A DNA stretch of 64,000 nucleotides from Pigmentibacter ruber. GTDB lineage: Bacteria; Bdellovibrionota_B; Oligoflexia; Silvanigrellales; Silvanigrellaceae. Under the pieces are notes generated by a model, which saw only the letters and a program-made list of their open reading frames with translations, was not told where the DNA came from and searched no databases. The stretch spans positions 310,001 through 374,000 of the forward strand of contig NZ_WSSC01000004.1 of the NCBI RefSeq assembly GCF_009792895.1, written 5' to 3'. The translations under genes were made by a program, and so were the position numbers. Below are positions 1-7,968 of this stretch, piece after piece. Every line of letters starts with the position of its first letter. Position 1 is the first letter of the stretch.

Positions 1-584
1 GTTTGGAAAGAAGAGTAAAAAATATGAGCTTAGGCGAAAGAGTAAAATCAGATTTAATTATGAATTTACTGCATTCTCCAGAACTTATTTTATTAGATGA
101 ACCTACTATTGGCGTTGATATGGAATCAAAAATGATGATTCGTGAATTTATCAACTACGAGAAAGAAAAAAATAATAGAACATTTATTTTAACCTCACAC
201 GATCCAACAGACATAGAAAATTGCTGCGATGAAATAAATATTCTTGCTAAAGGAGAAATTGTTTTAGCAGAGGACACTTCAAATCTTAAGAAAAGATACC
301 AACAAAAAGTAAAAATAATTCTCAAAAATAAAGAGTTAAATCAAGAATTAATAAAAGAAAATATATTAGCCTGGTCTTCCCAAGCAGAATTTTATTTAAT
401 TAATGATTGCCTAAATGTAATTACAAATAAAGAAGATGAAATAAACTTAATAAATTTATTTATCTCCATGAAAATTACAGATTTTGAGTTAAAATCAATG
501 TCCTTTGAAGAAATTTTAGCAGGACAGTTTCAGATATTTAAAAACAATGAAAGTGATAATTATGAATCAGATGGAGATAATTAA
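1..584 (+). CDS. ABC-2 type exporter ATP-binding protein, 5' end outside window
   Basis: C-terminal 193 or so residues of an ABC ATPase; the reading frame is open to the window edge, so Walker A and the Q-loop lie upstream. Visible are the signature motif (MSLGERVKSDL), Walker B with catalytic Glu (LILLDEPTIGVD) and the H-loop (ILTSHD), followed by a C-terminal regulatory extension. It is followed without a gap by two membrane proteins of the ABC-2 permease type, which matches the three-gene organisation of the uncharacterised exporters grouped as COG4586/4587/3694. The substrate cannot be told from sequence. Family assignment is firm; exported compound unknown. Confidence 0.9.
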   Translation, partial: LERRVKNMSLGERVKSDLIMNLLHSPELILLDEPTIGVDMESKMMIREFINYEKEKNNRTFILTSHDPTDIENCCDEINILAKGEIVLAEDTSNLKKRYQQKVKIILKNKELNQELIKENILAWSSQAEFYLINDCLNVITNKEDEINLINLFISMKITDFELKSMSFEEILAGQFQIFKNNESDNYESDGDN

Positions 585-1362
585 AAATATCGTAAAAATT
601 AAAAATTTTATAAAAATTTATACTGCTGAATTTTTGTCTAATAAATCTACAGTAATTAGCATAACAATTGGGGGTTTAATACTGCCCATTTTAGTCCAAT
701 TGATTACTTGGAATTTTGTCTTTGCAAGCAATGAACAAATTAAACAATATACTTTCTCGCAAATTATTATTTATGTCTGCATAACAGTGCTTTTTATGAT
801 GACAAACGATTCGGATGAAATTATACGAACAATGTCCGAAAGAATAAAAAATGGCAGCATTGATGTTTATAAGACAAAACCTATATCAAATTTTAGTTTA
901 ATATTACATATATCTATTGGAAGAAATTTCATTTTCATGACATTAACATCAATAATACTTGTTTTTTTTACCTTTATATTTAACTCATCAATAACAATCC
1001 ATGTGTTTATTCTCTACATCCTCTCACAAATATTAACTATACAAATTGCTTATACTTTTTCGTTATTTTGTTACTGGTTTATAAATAGTGTTTTTATAAA
1101 TTATCTTTTTTATTTAATTTTACAGATATTTGGAGGGTTTTTAATACCAATAGATCTATGGCCAGAACCTTATCAAACAGTATTAAGATATAACCCTTTT
1201 AGAATTTTAATTTCTGCAACTCCTGATATTATTTTAAACCCAACCCCAACAAACTTAAAAACTATTTTTTTTCTTGCCATATTTTATATTATTACCTTTA
1301 TTTTTATAATTAAGTTTATTGAAAAAATAACAATAAAGAAATACACTTCACATGGTGGTTAA
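547..1362 (+). CDS. ABC-2 family permease, first subunit
   Basis: About 271 residues with six or so hydrophobic segments separated by short loops, typical of the COG4587-like ABC-2 permeases that pair with a NatA/DrrA-type ATPase. The start is uncertain: ATG codons at 547, 562 and 571 are in frame, none has a clear Shine-Dalgarno site, and all overlap the end of the ATPase gene, so translational coupling is likely. The second permease starts directly after its stop codon. It would form the membrane channel together with that protein; substrate unknown. Confidence 0.85.
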   Translation: MKVIIMNQMEIIKNIVKIKNFIKIYTAEFLSNKSTVISITIGGLILPILVQLITWNFVFASNEQIKQYTFSQIIIYVCITVLFMMTNDSDEIIRTMSERIKNGSIDVYKTKPISNFSLILHISIGRNFIFMTLTSIILVFFTFIFNSSITIHVFILYILSQILTIQIAYTFSLFCYWFINSVFINYLFYLILQIFGGFLIPIDLWPEPYQTVLRYNPFRILISATPDIILNPTPTNLKTIFFLAIFYIITFIFIIKFIEKITIKKYTSHGG

Positions 1363-2136
1363 ATGCTAAAATTAATTTTTAAAAATTTTAAATACAGGCT
1401 TCTCAGTGAAATGAGTTTTAAAGCAGATTTTTTAGGAGAATTATTCGTCACTATTTCTATTAATATTTTTACTATCTGTTTATTTAAAGTTATATTTTCT
1501 TATAGTAGAAACTTTGGTTTTTGGAGCTTTGATGATTTTTTTCTTGCTTCCCTATTTTATATGTCTTTTCGCCTTTTTGTTGAATGCTTAGATGATAATA
1601 TGTTTGAATTTTTTGAGACTGTCTTTGAGGGAAAATTTGATAGTTATTTATGTAAACCAATAAATTTATTGTTTTTTGTGTTGTTTTATTTTTTCAGAGT
1701 AACAAAATTAATAATTGCTGTAGTAATCTATTTTATGTTAATATTTTATATATTATATAATAATATAGTAACAAATTTTTCAGATATTATTTTATTTTTT
1801 GTTTCTTCATTTATTTCAATAACTATAGGCATTCTCTTTACTTTTATTATGGTTTCTTTAAATTTATTTTCACAGAAAAATTTATATATCGGTTTTCATA
1901 TGCACCATTTTTCACAACTTTGTTATTTACCACCAACAATATTTAGCCAAAATTTATTTAAAATATTATTTATTACTGTTCCTTATATGTTTATTTCATC
2001 TTTACCTGTTCTCATTTTAAAGTATAAACAGTATAATTTAATTACCCTTTCAATCATTCCATTATTAATTCTATTTTTTATAGCATATTTATTTTGGAAA
2101 AAATATAAAACTCTCTTGAAATCATTTGGCGGTTAA
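1363..2136 (+). CDS. ABC-2 family permease, second subunit
   Basis: 257 residues, very hydrophobic, with about six membrane segments and a conserved-looking cytoplasmic loop after the second segment (FEGKFDSYLCKPIN) that in this family contacts the ATPase. The ATG follows the stop codon of the upstream permease with no spacer, and a GGTGG Shine-Dalgarno sits in the end of that gene. It is the last gene of the exporter operon. Resembles the COG3694 group of uncharacterised ABC permeases; the cargo is not predictable. Confidence 0.85.
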   Translation: MLKLIFKNFKYRLLSEMSFKADFLGELFVTISINIFTICLFKVIFSYSRNFGFWSFDDFFLASLFYMSFRLFVECLDDNMFEFFETVFEGKFDSYLCKPINLLFFVLFYFFRVTKLIIAVVIYFMLIFYILYNNIVTNFSDIILFFVSSFISITIGILFTFIMVSLNLFSQKNLYIGFHMHHFSQLCYLPPTIFSQNLFKILFITVPYMFISSLPVLILKYKQYNLITLSIIPLLILFFIAYLFWKKYKTLLKSFGG

Positions 2137-2180
2137 TCTAAGTATTCACTGTAAGCTATTCATTTATTGGGAAGTATTAA

Positions 2181-2209
2181 ACAACTATTCTTTTAGCAAA
2201 AATAGTTGT
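2181..2209 (+). terminator. Possible hairpin terminator after exporter operon
   Basis: A 9-bp perfect inverted repeat (ACAACTATT at 2181-2189 and AATAGTTGT at 2201-2209) lies 45 bases after the exporter operon. The following T-run is weak (TTACATTTTT), so termination is plausible but not certain. Confidence 0.4.
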
Positions 2210-2233
2210 GCAAGTTACATTTTTAACTATAAT
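2206..2233 (+). promoter_or_regulatory. Candidate sigma70-type promoter of serC
   Basis: TATAAT at 2228-2233 with a weak -35-like TTGTGC at 2206-2211 and 16-base spacing, about 45 bases ahead of the serC start. The perfect -10 box is the main support; in AT-rich DNA such boxes arise by chance. Confidence 0.35.
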
Positions 2234-2277
2234 ATACCGATAAAACATCGTCTTTTAGCAACTAAAGAGAGGTTTCT

Positions 2278-3375
2278 ATGAATGTTCATTATTTTAGTCC
2301 AGGGCCTGCAAGCTTACCGAAAGCAGTAAAAAAACAAATTAAAGAAGAATTGTTAGATACTTTTGGAATTGGTGTCAGCGTAATGGAAATATCACACCGT
2401 TCCAAACAGTATGAACATTTAAATGAAGAAACCCTTCAACTTGCAAGAAAAGTTTTTCATGTTCCAAACACCCACTCAGTTCTTTTTTCATGCTGTGGGG
2501 CGCAACAACACTTTTCTTTAATTCCTCAACATCTATCTAAACCAGGTGAGGAATTAGCATATACCGATACTGGCATTTGGGCCCATTTAGCATGTGAAGA
2601 AGTCCATGCACAACCTAGAAAAGTGCATATTGTATATGATGGAAGAACTTGCGACTATGTTTCGTTAGGAAATCCCAAAAACTGGGAAATACCCGAACAT
2701 TCTAAGTATGTGCACATTACTGTAAATAATACTGTTTATGGAACGGAATATAAAACTATTCCTACGTTTGGAAAAATCCCGTTAGTGCTAGATATGACGA
2801 GCTCTTTAGCAGCTCGCACTGATATTCCATGGGATTCCACAGCTATTGTTTACGCCAGTGCGCAAAAGAATTTTGGAATTGCTGGTGTCTCAGTAATTAT
2901 TATTAGAAATGATTTATTAGAAGCAAGTAGAGAGATTACAAAAGCAAATTACTTAGGAAAAGCTCTTTCTTATCATGCCATATTCGATACAAAAAGTGCT
3001 TTAAATACCCCTCCAGTTTTTCCAATTTATGCGATGAATAGAATGCTACACTGGATTGATCAATCAGGTGGAATTAAAGTGATGGAAAAGTGGTCGCTTG
3101 AAAAAGCTAAAATGATTTACTCTGAAGTTGATGCGGGACTTTATATTGGTAGAACAGATAAACATGATCGATCAAGACATAATTTTGTTTTCCGACTTCC
3201 CAATGAAAAACAAGATGAACACTTTATAGCTGAAGCTGCTAAACATCATTTATTAGAAATTAAGGGATATCGTTCAGTAGGAGGTATTCGAGCTTCAATG
3301 TATAATGGGGTCAGCCTTGAATCTGCTAGTGCATTTGCTGAATTTATGAAAGATTATCGGAAGAAATTTGGCTGA
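2278..3375 (+). CDS. serC: Phosphoserine aminotransferase
   Basis: Class V PLP aminotransferase of 365 residues, the usual SerC length. It converts 3-phosphohydroxypyruvate and glutamate to phosphoserine in serine synthesis, and also acts in pyridoxal phosphate synthesis in some bacteria. Seen: the N-terminal FSPGPASLP motif, the HRSKQY phosphate-site segment, and the PLP lysine in SAQKNFG (Lys197, matching Lys198 of the E. coli enzyme). A good Shine-Dalgarno (GAGAGG) precedes the ATG. It stands alone between the exporter operon and a long AT-rich spacer, so it is probably transcribed by itself. Confidence 0.96.
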   Translation: MNVHYFSPGPASLPKAVKKQIKEELLDTFGIGVSVMEISHRSKQYEHLNEETLQLARKVFHVPNTHSVLFSCCGAQQHFSLIPQHLSKPGEELAYTDTGIWAHLACEEVHAQPRKVHIVYDGRTCDYVSLGNPKNWEIPEHSKYVHITVNNTVYGTEYKTIPTFGKIPLVLDMTSSLAARTDIPWDSTAIVYASAQKNFGIAGVSVIIIRNDLLEASREITKANYLGKALSYHAIFDTKSALNTPPVFPIYAMNRMLHWIDQSGGIKVMEKWSLEKAKMIYSEVDAGLYIGRTDKHDRSRHNFVFRLPNEKQDEHFIAEAAKHHLLEIKGYRSVGGIRASMYNGVSLESASAFAEFMKDYRKKFG

Positions 3376-3651
3376 AATTTAAATTCTTTGACTTCTATAG
3401 AAAACAAATATTTTTCTAAATTAAAAAATAAAATTATGATTCTTCTTTTTCAAGACTAGATATCTAAAATCAGATTTAAAAAAAATTAATAAATCAATAT
3501 TAATATTAATAAAATATTAAAAATTTAATATTAATTTAATTATTTTTTAATAATTATAAATAATATTTTATAAATAACTAATTATTTTAAAATAAATAAT
3601 GGAATTATTTTTGCTTTCCTACCTTTGAACAGTTTTCAAAGGGGGGAAACG

Positions 3652-6267
3652 ATGTTTTTAAATTTTAGAGATCACCCAATCAATTTAAATTATGAGAAAA
3701 TTACATTTGAAAAAGAAAATTTAAAGGAAGTGCAACAATTAAAAAAAAGCTATACTGATTCAATTAAGTATCTACAAGGGGCTGTGACTTATGCTGCAAA
3801 AAAACTATATATTGAAAACACTCAAGCAGAAAAAAATATTATTTTAAACTTTGCACAAAATGTAAGCTATCGTTACTTTATTGTATTAAAAGGTATTGCA
3901 TACTATGAACTCCTAAAAGAACATAAAAATACAGATGAATATTCTGTGATTGAGAAAGTAAAAAAACATTTAAGAACTAGGTTTGCAAGTGAACAAAAAG
4001 ATTACTGGTTTGGGCATTTATCTGATTCGGAAAAACTTTTTAGAATTATAAGCAATAAAAGCCCTACTAGTGAAGGCGTTGCAGAGTTTAGATATAGACT
4101 ATTTTTTGTTTATAAAATGATGCCTTTTGTTGAAAAGTATATTTTAAAAAAATATAGTATATTTACTCTAAACTCACCTTATAATGTTATCAGACATTAT
4201 ATAAAAAGAAATGAAACAAATTGGAAAATAAACAAAGAGTGCGTTAAAGAATTAAAAAGAAGATCTTCCCAAAAAAAATCAAAGTTTGTTTTATACTGCC
4301 CAGGAACTGCGAATGAACTTAATTCTAAAGAATTAAGGCGTGATAGCGATGAAAATAGTCAAGTTTATAAAGATAAATTAGTAAAACTAAGATTTCCAAC
4401 TTATAGACAAGTCATTTATCCTGAAGCAACAAACAGAAAAAGTTCTGATATAAAAGATTTTATGTTCAATAAAGTTAATTTCTCTCAAGAAGAAATTCAA
4501 GAAATGACTAAAAGAAATTATAGGAGTGTATTAGCTGATGATAGTATACTTGACAGTGCTATAAATGCGCAATCAGGTGCAACTACATATGACTACATTG
4601 AAGATACACAAAATATTGAGGCAAGAAAATTTTTAACCTTATCAAATGAAACCTTTATGCCAAGACTTTCAGGAATTTCTGGAACAATGGACTACAGCAT
4701 TTCAATGGCTTGCATTGTCGGACTTGGTATTGATAATAATAAAATAGACTTTAATTATCTGCACGTCATTAAATTAGCTTATATCGTTTGGATGACACAA
4801 GCTAATGATCATAGCCTGCATGAAATGTTATTTTCAGCATTATCATACGGCCTTAATTATCAAGCTGGCCCCAACATAATTAATTACATTTTACCAAATA
4901 ATGAAGAATTTAAGCAAAAAGTTAGAGAAGTTATGGAAAATAATGGATTAAAACTACCAATTGATCATTATAATGACTACTGTATCTTTATAAAAAATTA
5001 CAACAAAGACCGTAAATATGAATATGCGTTAGAAACTATTTCTTCTTGCAGAGCTACTGGAAGAATGGTAAGTTTAAATAATTTAAAAGCTGAAGTAAAG
5101 AATATTAAAGATCCTGCTAGTAGTAATTATGGATCTTATCAGCCAGATAAAGTAGATAAAAGTAATGGTACATATCAAATATATAACTTAAAAACAGGGC
5201 TTTTAGAAATTAAAGACGTAAGTAAAAAACCAAAAATAGATAAAAAATTTACAAAAAAATTAGCAACCACTATAGTTAGACCTGATGGGAATATAAATTT
5301 TTATGGGTCACAAAATGTTGGTTTATTATTCAATATTTTATCATTAAATACAAAAGAATATCGCTATGTTTTTTCTACCGGTGTTCAATCTAATTTAAAA
5401 TGGTGGGTTGGTGAAAATGATATAAATAGAGAAAGGTATGAAAATTACTTCATTGACATTAATTTTTTTCGATCTTTACTTATATATAAATCGATGATTA
5501 AAGATGATATAGATAAATTAAATGAATCTTTATTTGGTTTGAGCAAAGAAGCTCTTGTTGCTTTATTTATTCAAATTAAAGATCCTGCAAAAAAAGATCA
5601 AGAAATACTTCTTTTAACATGTTTTTATTATTATATTAAGAAAGAATTGAACATTTCTCTACCCATCCTTGAATTTAAACTTTCAAATCCAGGGGATAAA
5701 AAAGTATCTTATATAAATATTATCTCTATTAATGATATAGTTAACACCTTAGCCAGAATATTACTAGATGATGGATATTTAAATATCCCGAAAAATTTAA
5801 ATCAATGCATTACTTTAATATTAAATGAACTAAAGGTTTCTTTTACTTGGATCGAAAAAATTAAAAAAGTAATTAAAATAAATAAAGACCAAAAAATTAT
5901 TTGCGAAGATATCTTTAAAAGAAAATTTTTAAAGCTTATGCAAGATGATTTTATATCTGAGTTACAAGTAGAAAATAATTTAAATTTTTATCTTGCAAAG
6001 TTGGAAGAAATGTATAGAAAATATAATTTAAGCAATGGATCACAAATATCGCTTAATAGCAGTATCACTAACTCAAGTATGAGTAGTTCAATAACTGAAA
6101 TTGCAGGTAGTCAAGTAATAAATACCAATAGCAATGGAGGCATGTCATTACCACCACCACCTCCTCCTCTCCTAGATTTTTATAAAAAGAAAAAAGGAAA
6201 CAGATTGCTTGAAAAATTTAAACATGTGAAGATTATATTTGATAGCGAAAGTGAAATTGTATCTTAA
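3652..6267 (+). CDS. Large protein of unknown family with C-terminal polyproline stretch
   Basis: 871 residues from the ATG at 3652; this start is chosen because AAAGGGGGG at 3638-3646 is an unusually strong Shine-Dalgarno, although the frame stays open back to a TTG at 3625. No signal peptide and no membrane segment, so probably cytoplasmic or exported by a non-Sec route. Charged and mostly helical. Landmarks: a central GISGTMDYS segment near residue 345, followed by a NDHSLHEML motif; a Ser/Asn-rich linker near residues 800-830; six prolines in a row near residue 833; then a short basic tail. I do not recognise the family. The disordered linker, proline run and basic tail resemble the design of effectors that bind host proteins, but that is inference only. 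Confidence 0.75.
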   Translation: MFLNFRDHPINLNYEKITFEKENLKEVQQLKKSYTDSIKYLQGAVTYAAKKLYIENTQAEKNIILNFAQNVSYRYFIVLKGIAYYELLKEHKNTDEYSVIEKVKKHLRTRFASEQKDYWFGHLSDSEKLFRIISNKSPTSEGVAEFRYRLFFVYKMMPFVEKYILKKYSIFTLNSPYNVIRHYIKRNETNWKINKECVKELKRRSSQKKSKFVLYCPGTANELNSKELRRDSDENSQVYKDKLVKLRFPTYRQVIYPEATNRKSSDIKDFMFNKVNFSQEEIQEMTKRNYRSVLADDSILDSAINAQSGATTYDYIEDTQNIEARKFLTLSNETFMPRLSGISGTMDYSISMACIVGLGIDNNKIDFNYLHVIKLAYIVWMTQANDHSLHEMLFSALSYGLNYQAGPNIINYILPNNEEFKQKVREVMENNGLKLPIDHYNDYCIFIKNYNKDRKYEYALETISSCRATGRMVSLNNLKAEVKNIKDPASSNYGSYQPDKVDKSNGTYQIYNLKTGLLEIKDVSKKPKIDKKFTKKLATTIVRPDGNINFYGSQNVGLLFNILSLNTKEYRYVFSTGVQSNLKWWVGENDINRERYENYFIDINFFRSLLIYKSMIKDDIDKLNESLFGLSKEALVALFIQIKDPAKKDQEILLLTCFYYYIKKELNISLPILEFKLSNPGDKKVSYINIISINDIVNTLARILLDDGYLNIPKNLNQCITLILNELKVSFTWIEKIKKVIKINKDQKIICEDIFKRKFLKLMQDDFISELQVENNLNFYLAKLEEMYRKYNLSNGSQISLNSSITNSSMSSSITEIAGSQVINTNSNGGMSLPPPPPPLLDFYKKKKGNRLLEKFKHVKIIFDSESEIVS

Positions 6268-6300
6268 GTTTTTTAAGTAAGTCTGATAGATTTTCTTTAT

Positions 6301-7470
6301 CTACTGTCTAATACTTGGTATCTGAAAGAATGATTTAACTGATATATAAGAATTAATATAGTTTGAATCTGGAGATTTTGCATCCACCACATTGTCATAT
6401 TCATTTATTACCCCTGATTTTGCTAATTCCCAATTAAAAAAAGCATTTTCCTGAATCAATTGTTTATTTCCATTTTCCATAAATTTCTCTAAATTTGGAG
6501 ATAAAGTTTTAGAAGCAAGCGCAAGAGAATATACAGCATCTATAGAATTATAATTTACAGGTGGGAATTTGATAGATTCAGTAACTGTTGAGGAATCTTG
6601 AACAGCAACTGAATGAGTAGAAGTATATGAAAGACCAGCAGATAAAAGCATATCAGTAAAAGCATTTGGAGGTATATTTAATTGGTATGCAAATGAAGTT
6701 GAATCAGTTGTTGTTACTCCTTGAGTTACTTGAAAAGTCAAATTACTTTCTGAATTTGCTGGTACTAAATATTGTCCTTTTAATCGCCAAAATGTGTAGT
6801 AATTTAATCTTTCCTGACTTCCATCATTGCTCATTATTTGAGTAGGAAAATCATGTTTAGACAATTCAGGATTATTGAACCCAAGATAAAATCCGGCGAC
6901 CTCTTGGGGTGCCGCAAGAACTGGAATGTATAAAAATGCTTCACCATAATTAGCTTTATAATATTGCCAATCTGAATAACTTCCATCAAGTGCTATTCCG
7001 CCATTTATAGAAGGAGAAATTGGGTTAAATGCCTCCCGATAAAATTTACCATCAGTGTATTTATAGTATAATTGGGTTACTAAAGTGTTACTTTCTTCTA
7101 CAATAGTAAATCCTTTATCAGAATTACTTTTATTATCATGAACCATAAAAGAAAATTCATTATGATTTCTTAAATTATTTCTATTATTTCGATAAAAGTA
7201 AATATAACCGGAACATCCATCAAACTTTTTGCATGTCAATTGAGTACCAATATTCTCTAAATGAAGATCTTTATAAGATTGAGAGGTGACAAAAGATCTA
7301 CCCCACAAATCAGGCATAGAATTGCTATGCTGAGCAACATATTTTTCTATTTCCTCTTTATTCATACCTGGTAAAGGAAAAGATTCCGCTGTCGCATGAC
7401 ATGAAAATGACAGACCTAAGATGTTAAGAAATATATTTAGTAATAAATTGTTTTGCTTTCCAATAAACAT
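6301..7470 (-). CDS. Secreted protein with aerolysin/ETX-MTX2-like hairpin region (putative pore former)
   Basis: 389 residues beginning with a Sec signal peptide that ends near SCHATA-E; AAAGGAG lies well placed before the ATG. The middle of the mature protein (residues about 243-304) has long alternating Ser/Thr and hydrophobic residues: a strand with GVTTTDSTSF, a proline-bounded turn (IPPNAF), then GLSYTSTHS and DSSTVTESIKF. This is the pattern of the membrane-inserting hairpin in the aerolysin and ETX/MTX2 beta-pore-forming toxins. Two cysteines (CKKFDGC) in the N-terminal half could form a disulfide. It is divergent from an ADP-ribosyltransferase toxin-like gene across a 498-base AT-rich spacer. 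Function is inferred from pattern only; another secreted beta-rich protein is possible. Confidence 0.5.
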   Translation of the reverse strand: MFIGKQNNLLLNIFLNILGLSFSCHATAESFPLPGMNKEEIEKYVAQHSNSMPDLWGRSFVTSQSYKDLHLENIGTQLTCKKFDGCSGYIYFYRNNRNNLRNHNEFSFMVHDNKSNSDKGFTIVEESNTLVTQLYYKYTDGKFYREAFNPISPSINGGIALDGSYSDWQYYKANYGEAFLYIPVLAAPQEVAGFYLGFNNPELSKHDFPTQIMSNDGSQERLNYYTFWRLKGQYLVPANSESNLTFQVTQGVTTTDSTSFAYQLNIPPNAFTDMLLSAGLSYTSTHSVAVQDSSTVTESIKFPPVNYNSIDAVYSLALASKTLSPNLEKFMENGNKQLIQENAFFNWELAKSGVINEYDNVVDAKSPDSNYINSYISVKSFFQIPSIRQ

Positions 7471-7968
7471 TTACGGCTCCTTTTTTCATAAATCCACAAA
7501 TACTTCCATAACCAATTTTTGTTGCATTTTCTTATTTTAATTTTATTGTTACTACATTTTACAGATCAATTAAAATAAAAGATTTTAATAAAATTAATAT
7601 TTGATAAATTTTGAATTTAATTTTCCTTATTATTTCAAAATATTAGTTATAAAAATGTGGATTATCTCATAATACCAATATTAATACAAGCTAATAATCA
7701 AATGACTAATTGTGGTACATGAAATATTTTCTTCTTAAAATTAAAAATAATTTCTTTTAAGTAAGGAAATTCTAATAAATTATATATCTATAAAATAAAT
7801 TAGTAGATTTTAATTCTATATTTACTATTTAGATTGGTAGATTTTTTTTATCAAATTTGACATAAATTTAAAAATTAATAAAATGAAAAATCAGTTTTTT
7901 GAATAATTGATCCTAATTAATTATTTTATCTTTTAACATAAATCTATAACAAAATAAAAGAAAGTAAA
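7471..7968. other. AT-rich divergent spacer
   Basis: 498 bases between two divergently transcribed secreted-protein genes. Almost only A and T, no open frame of note, no clear hairpin. It must hold both promoters, but in this composition -10-like boxes are too frequent to assign. Confidence 0.6.

Noticed and set aside
6140-6267. WH2-type actin-binding motif after the proline run
   Set aside because: Only NRLLEKF resembles it; the essential LKKV-like part is missing.
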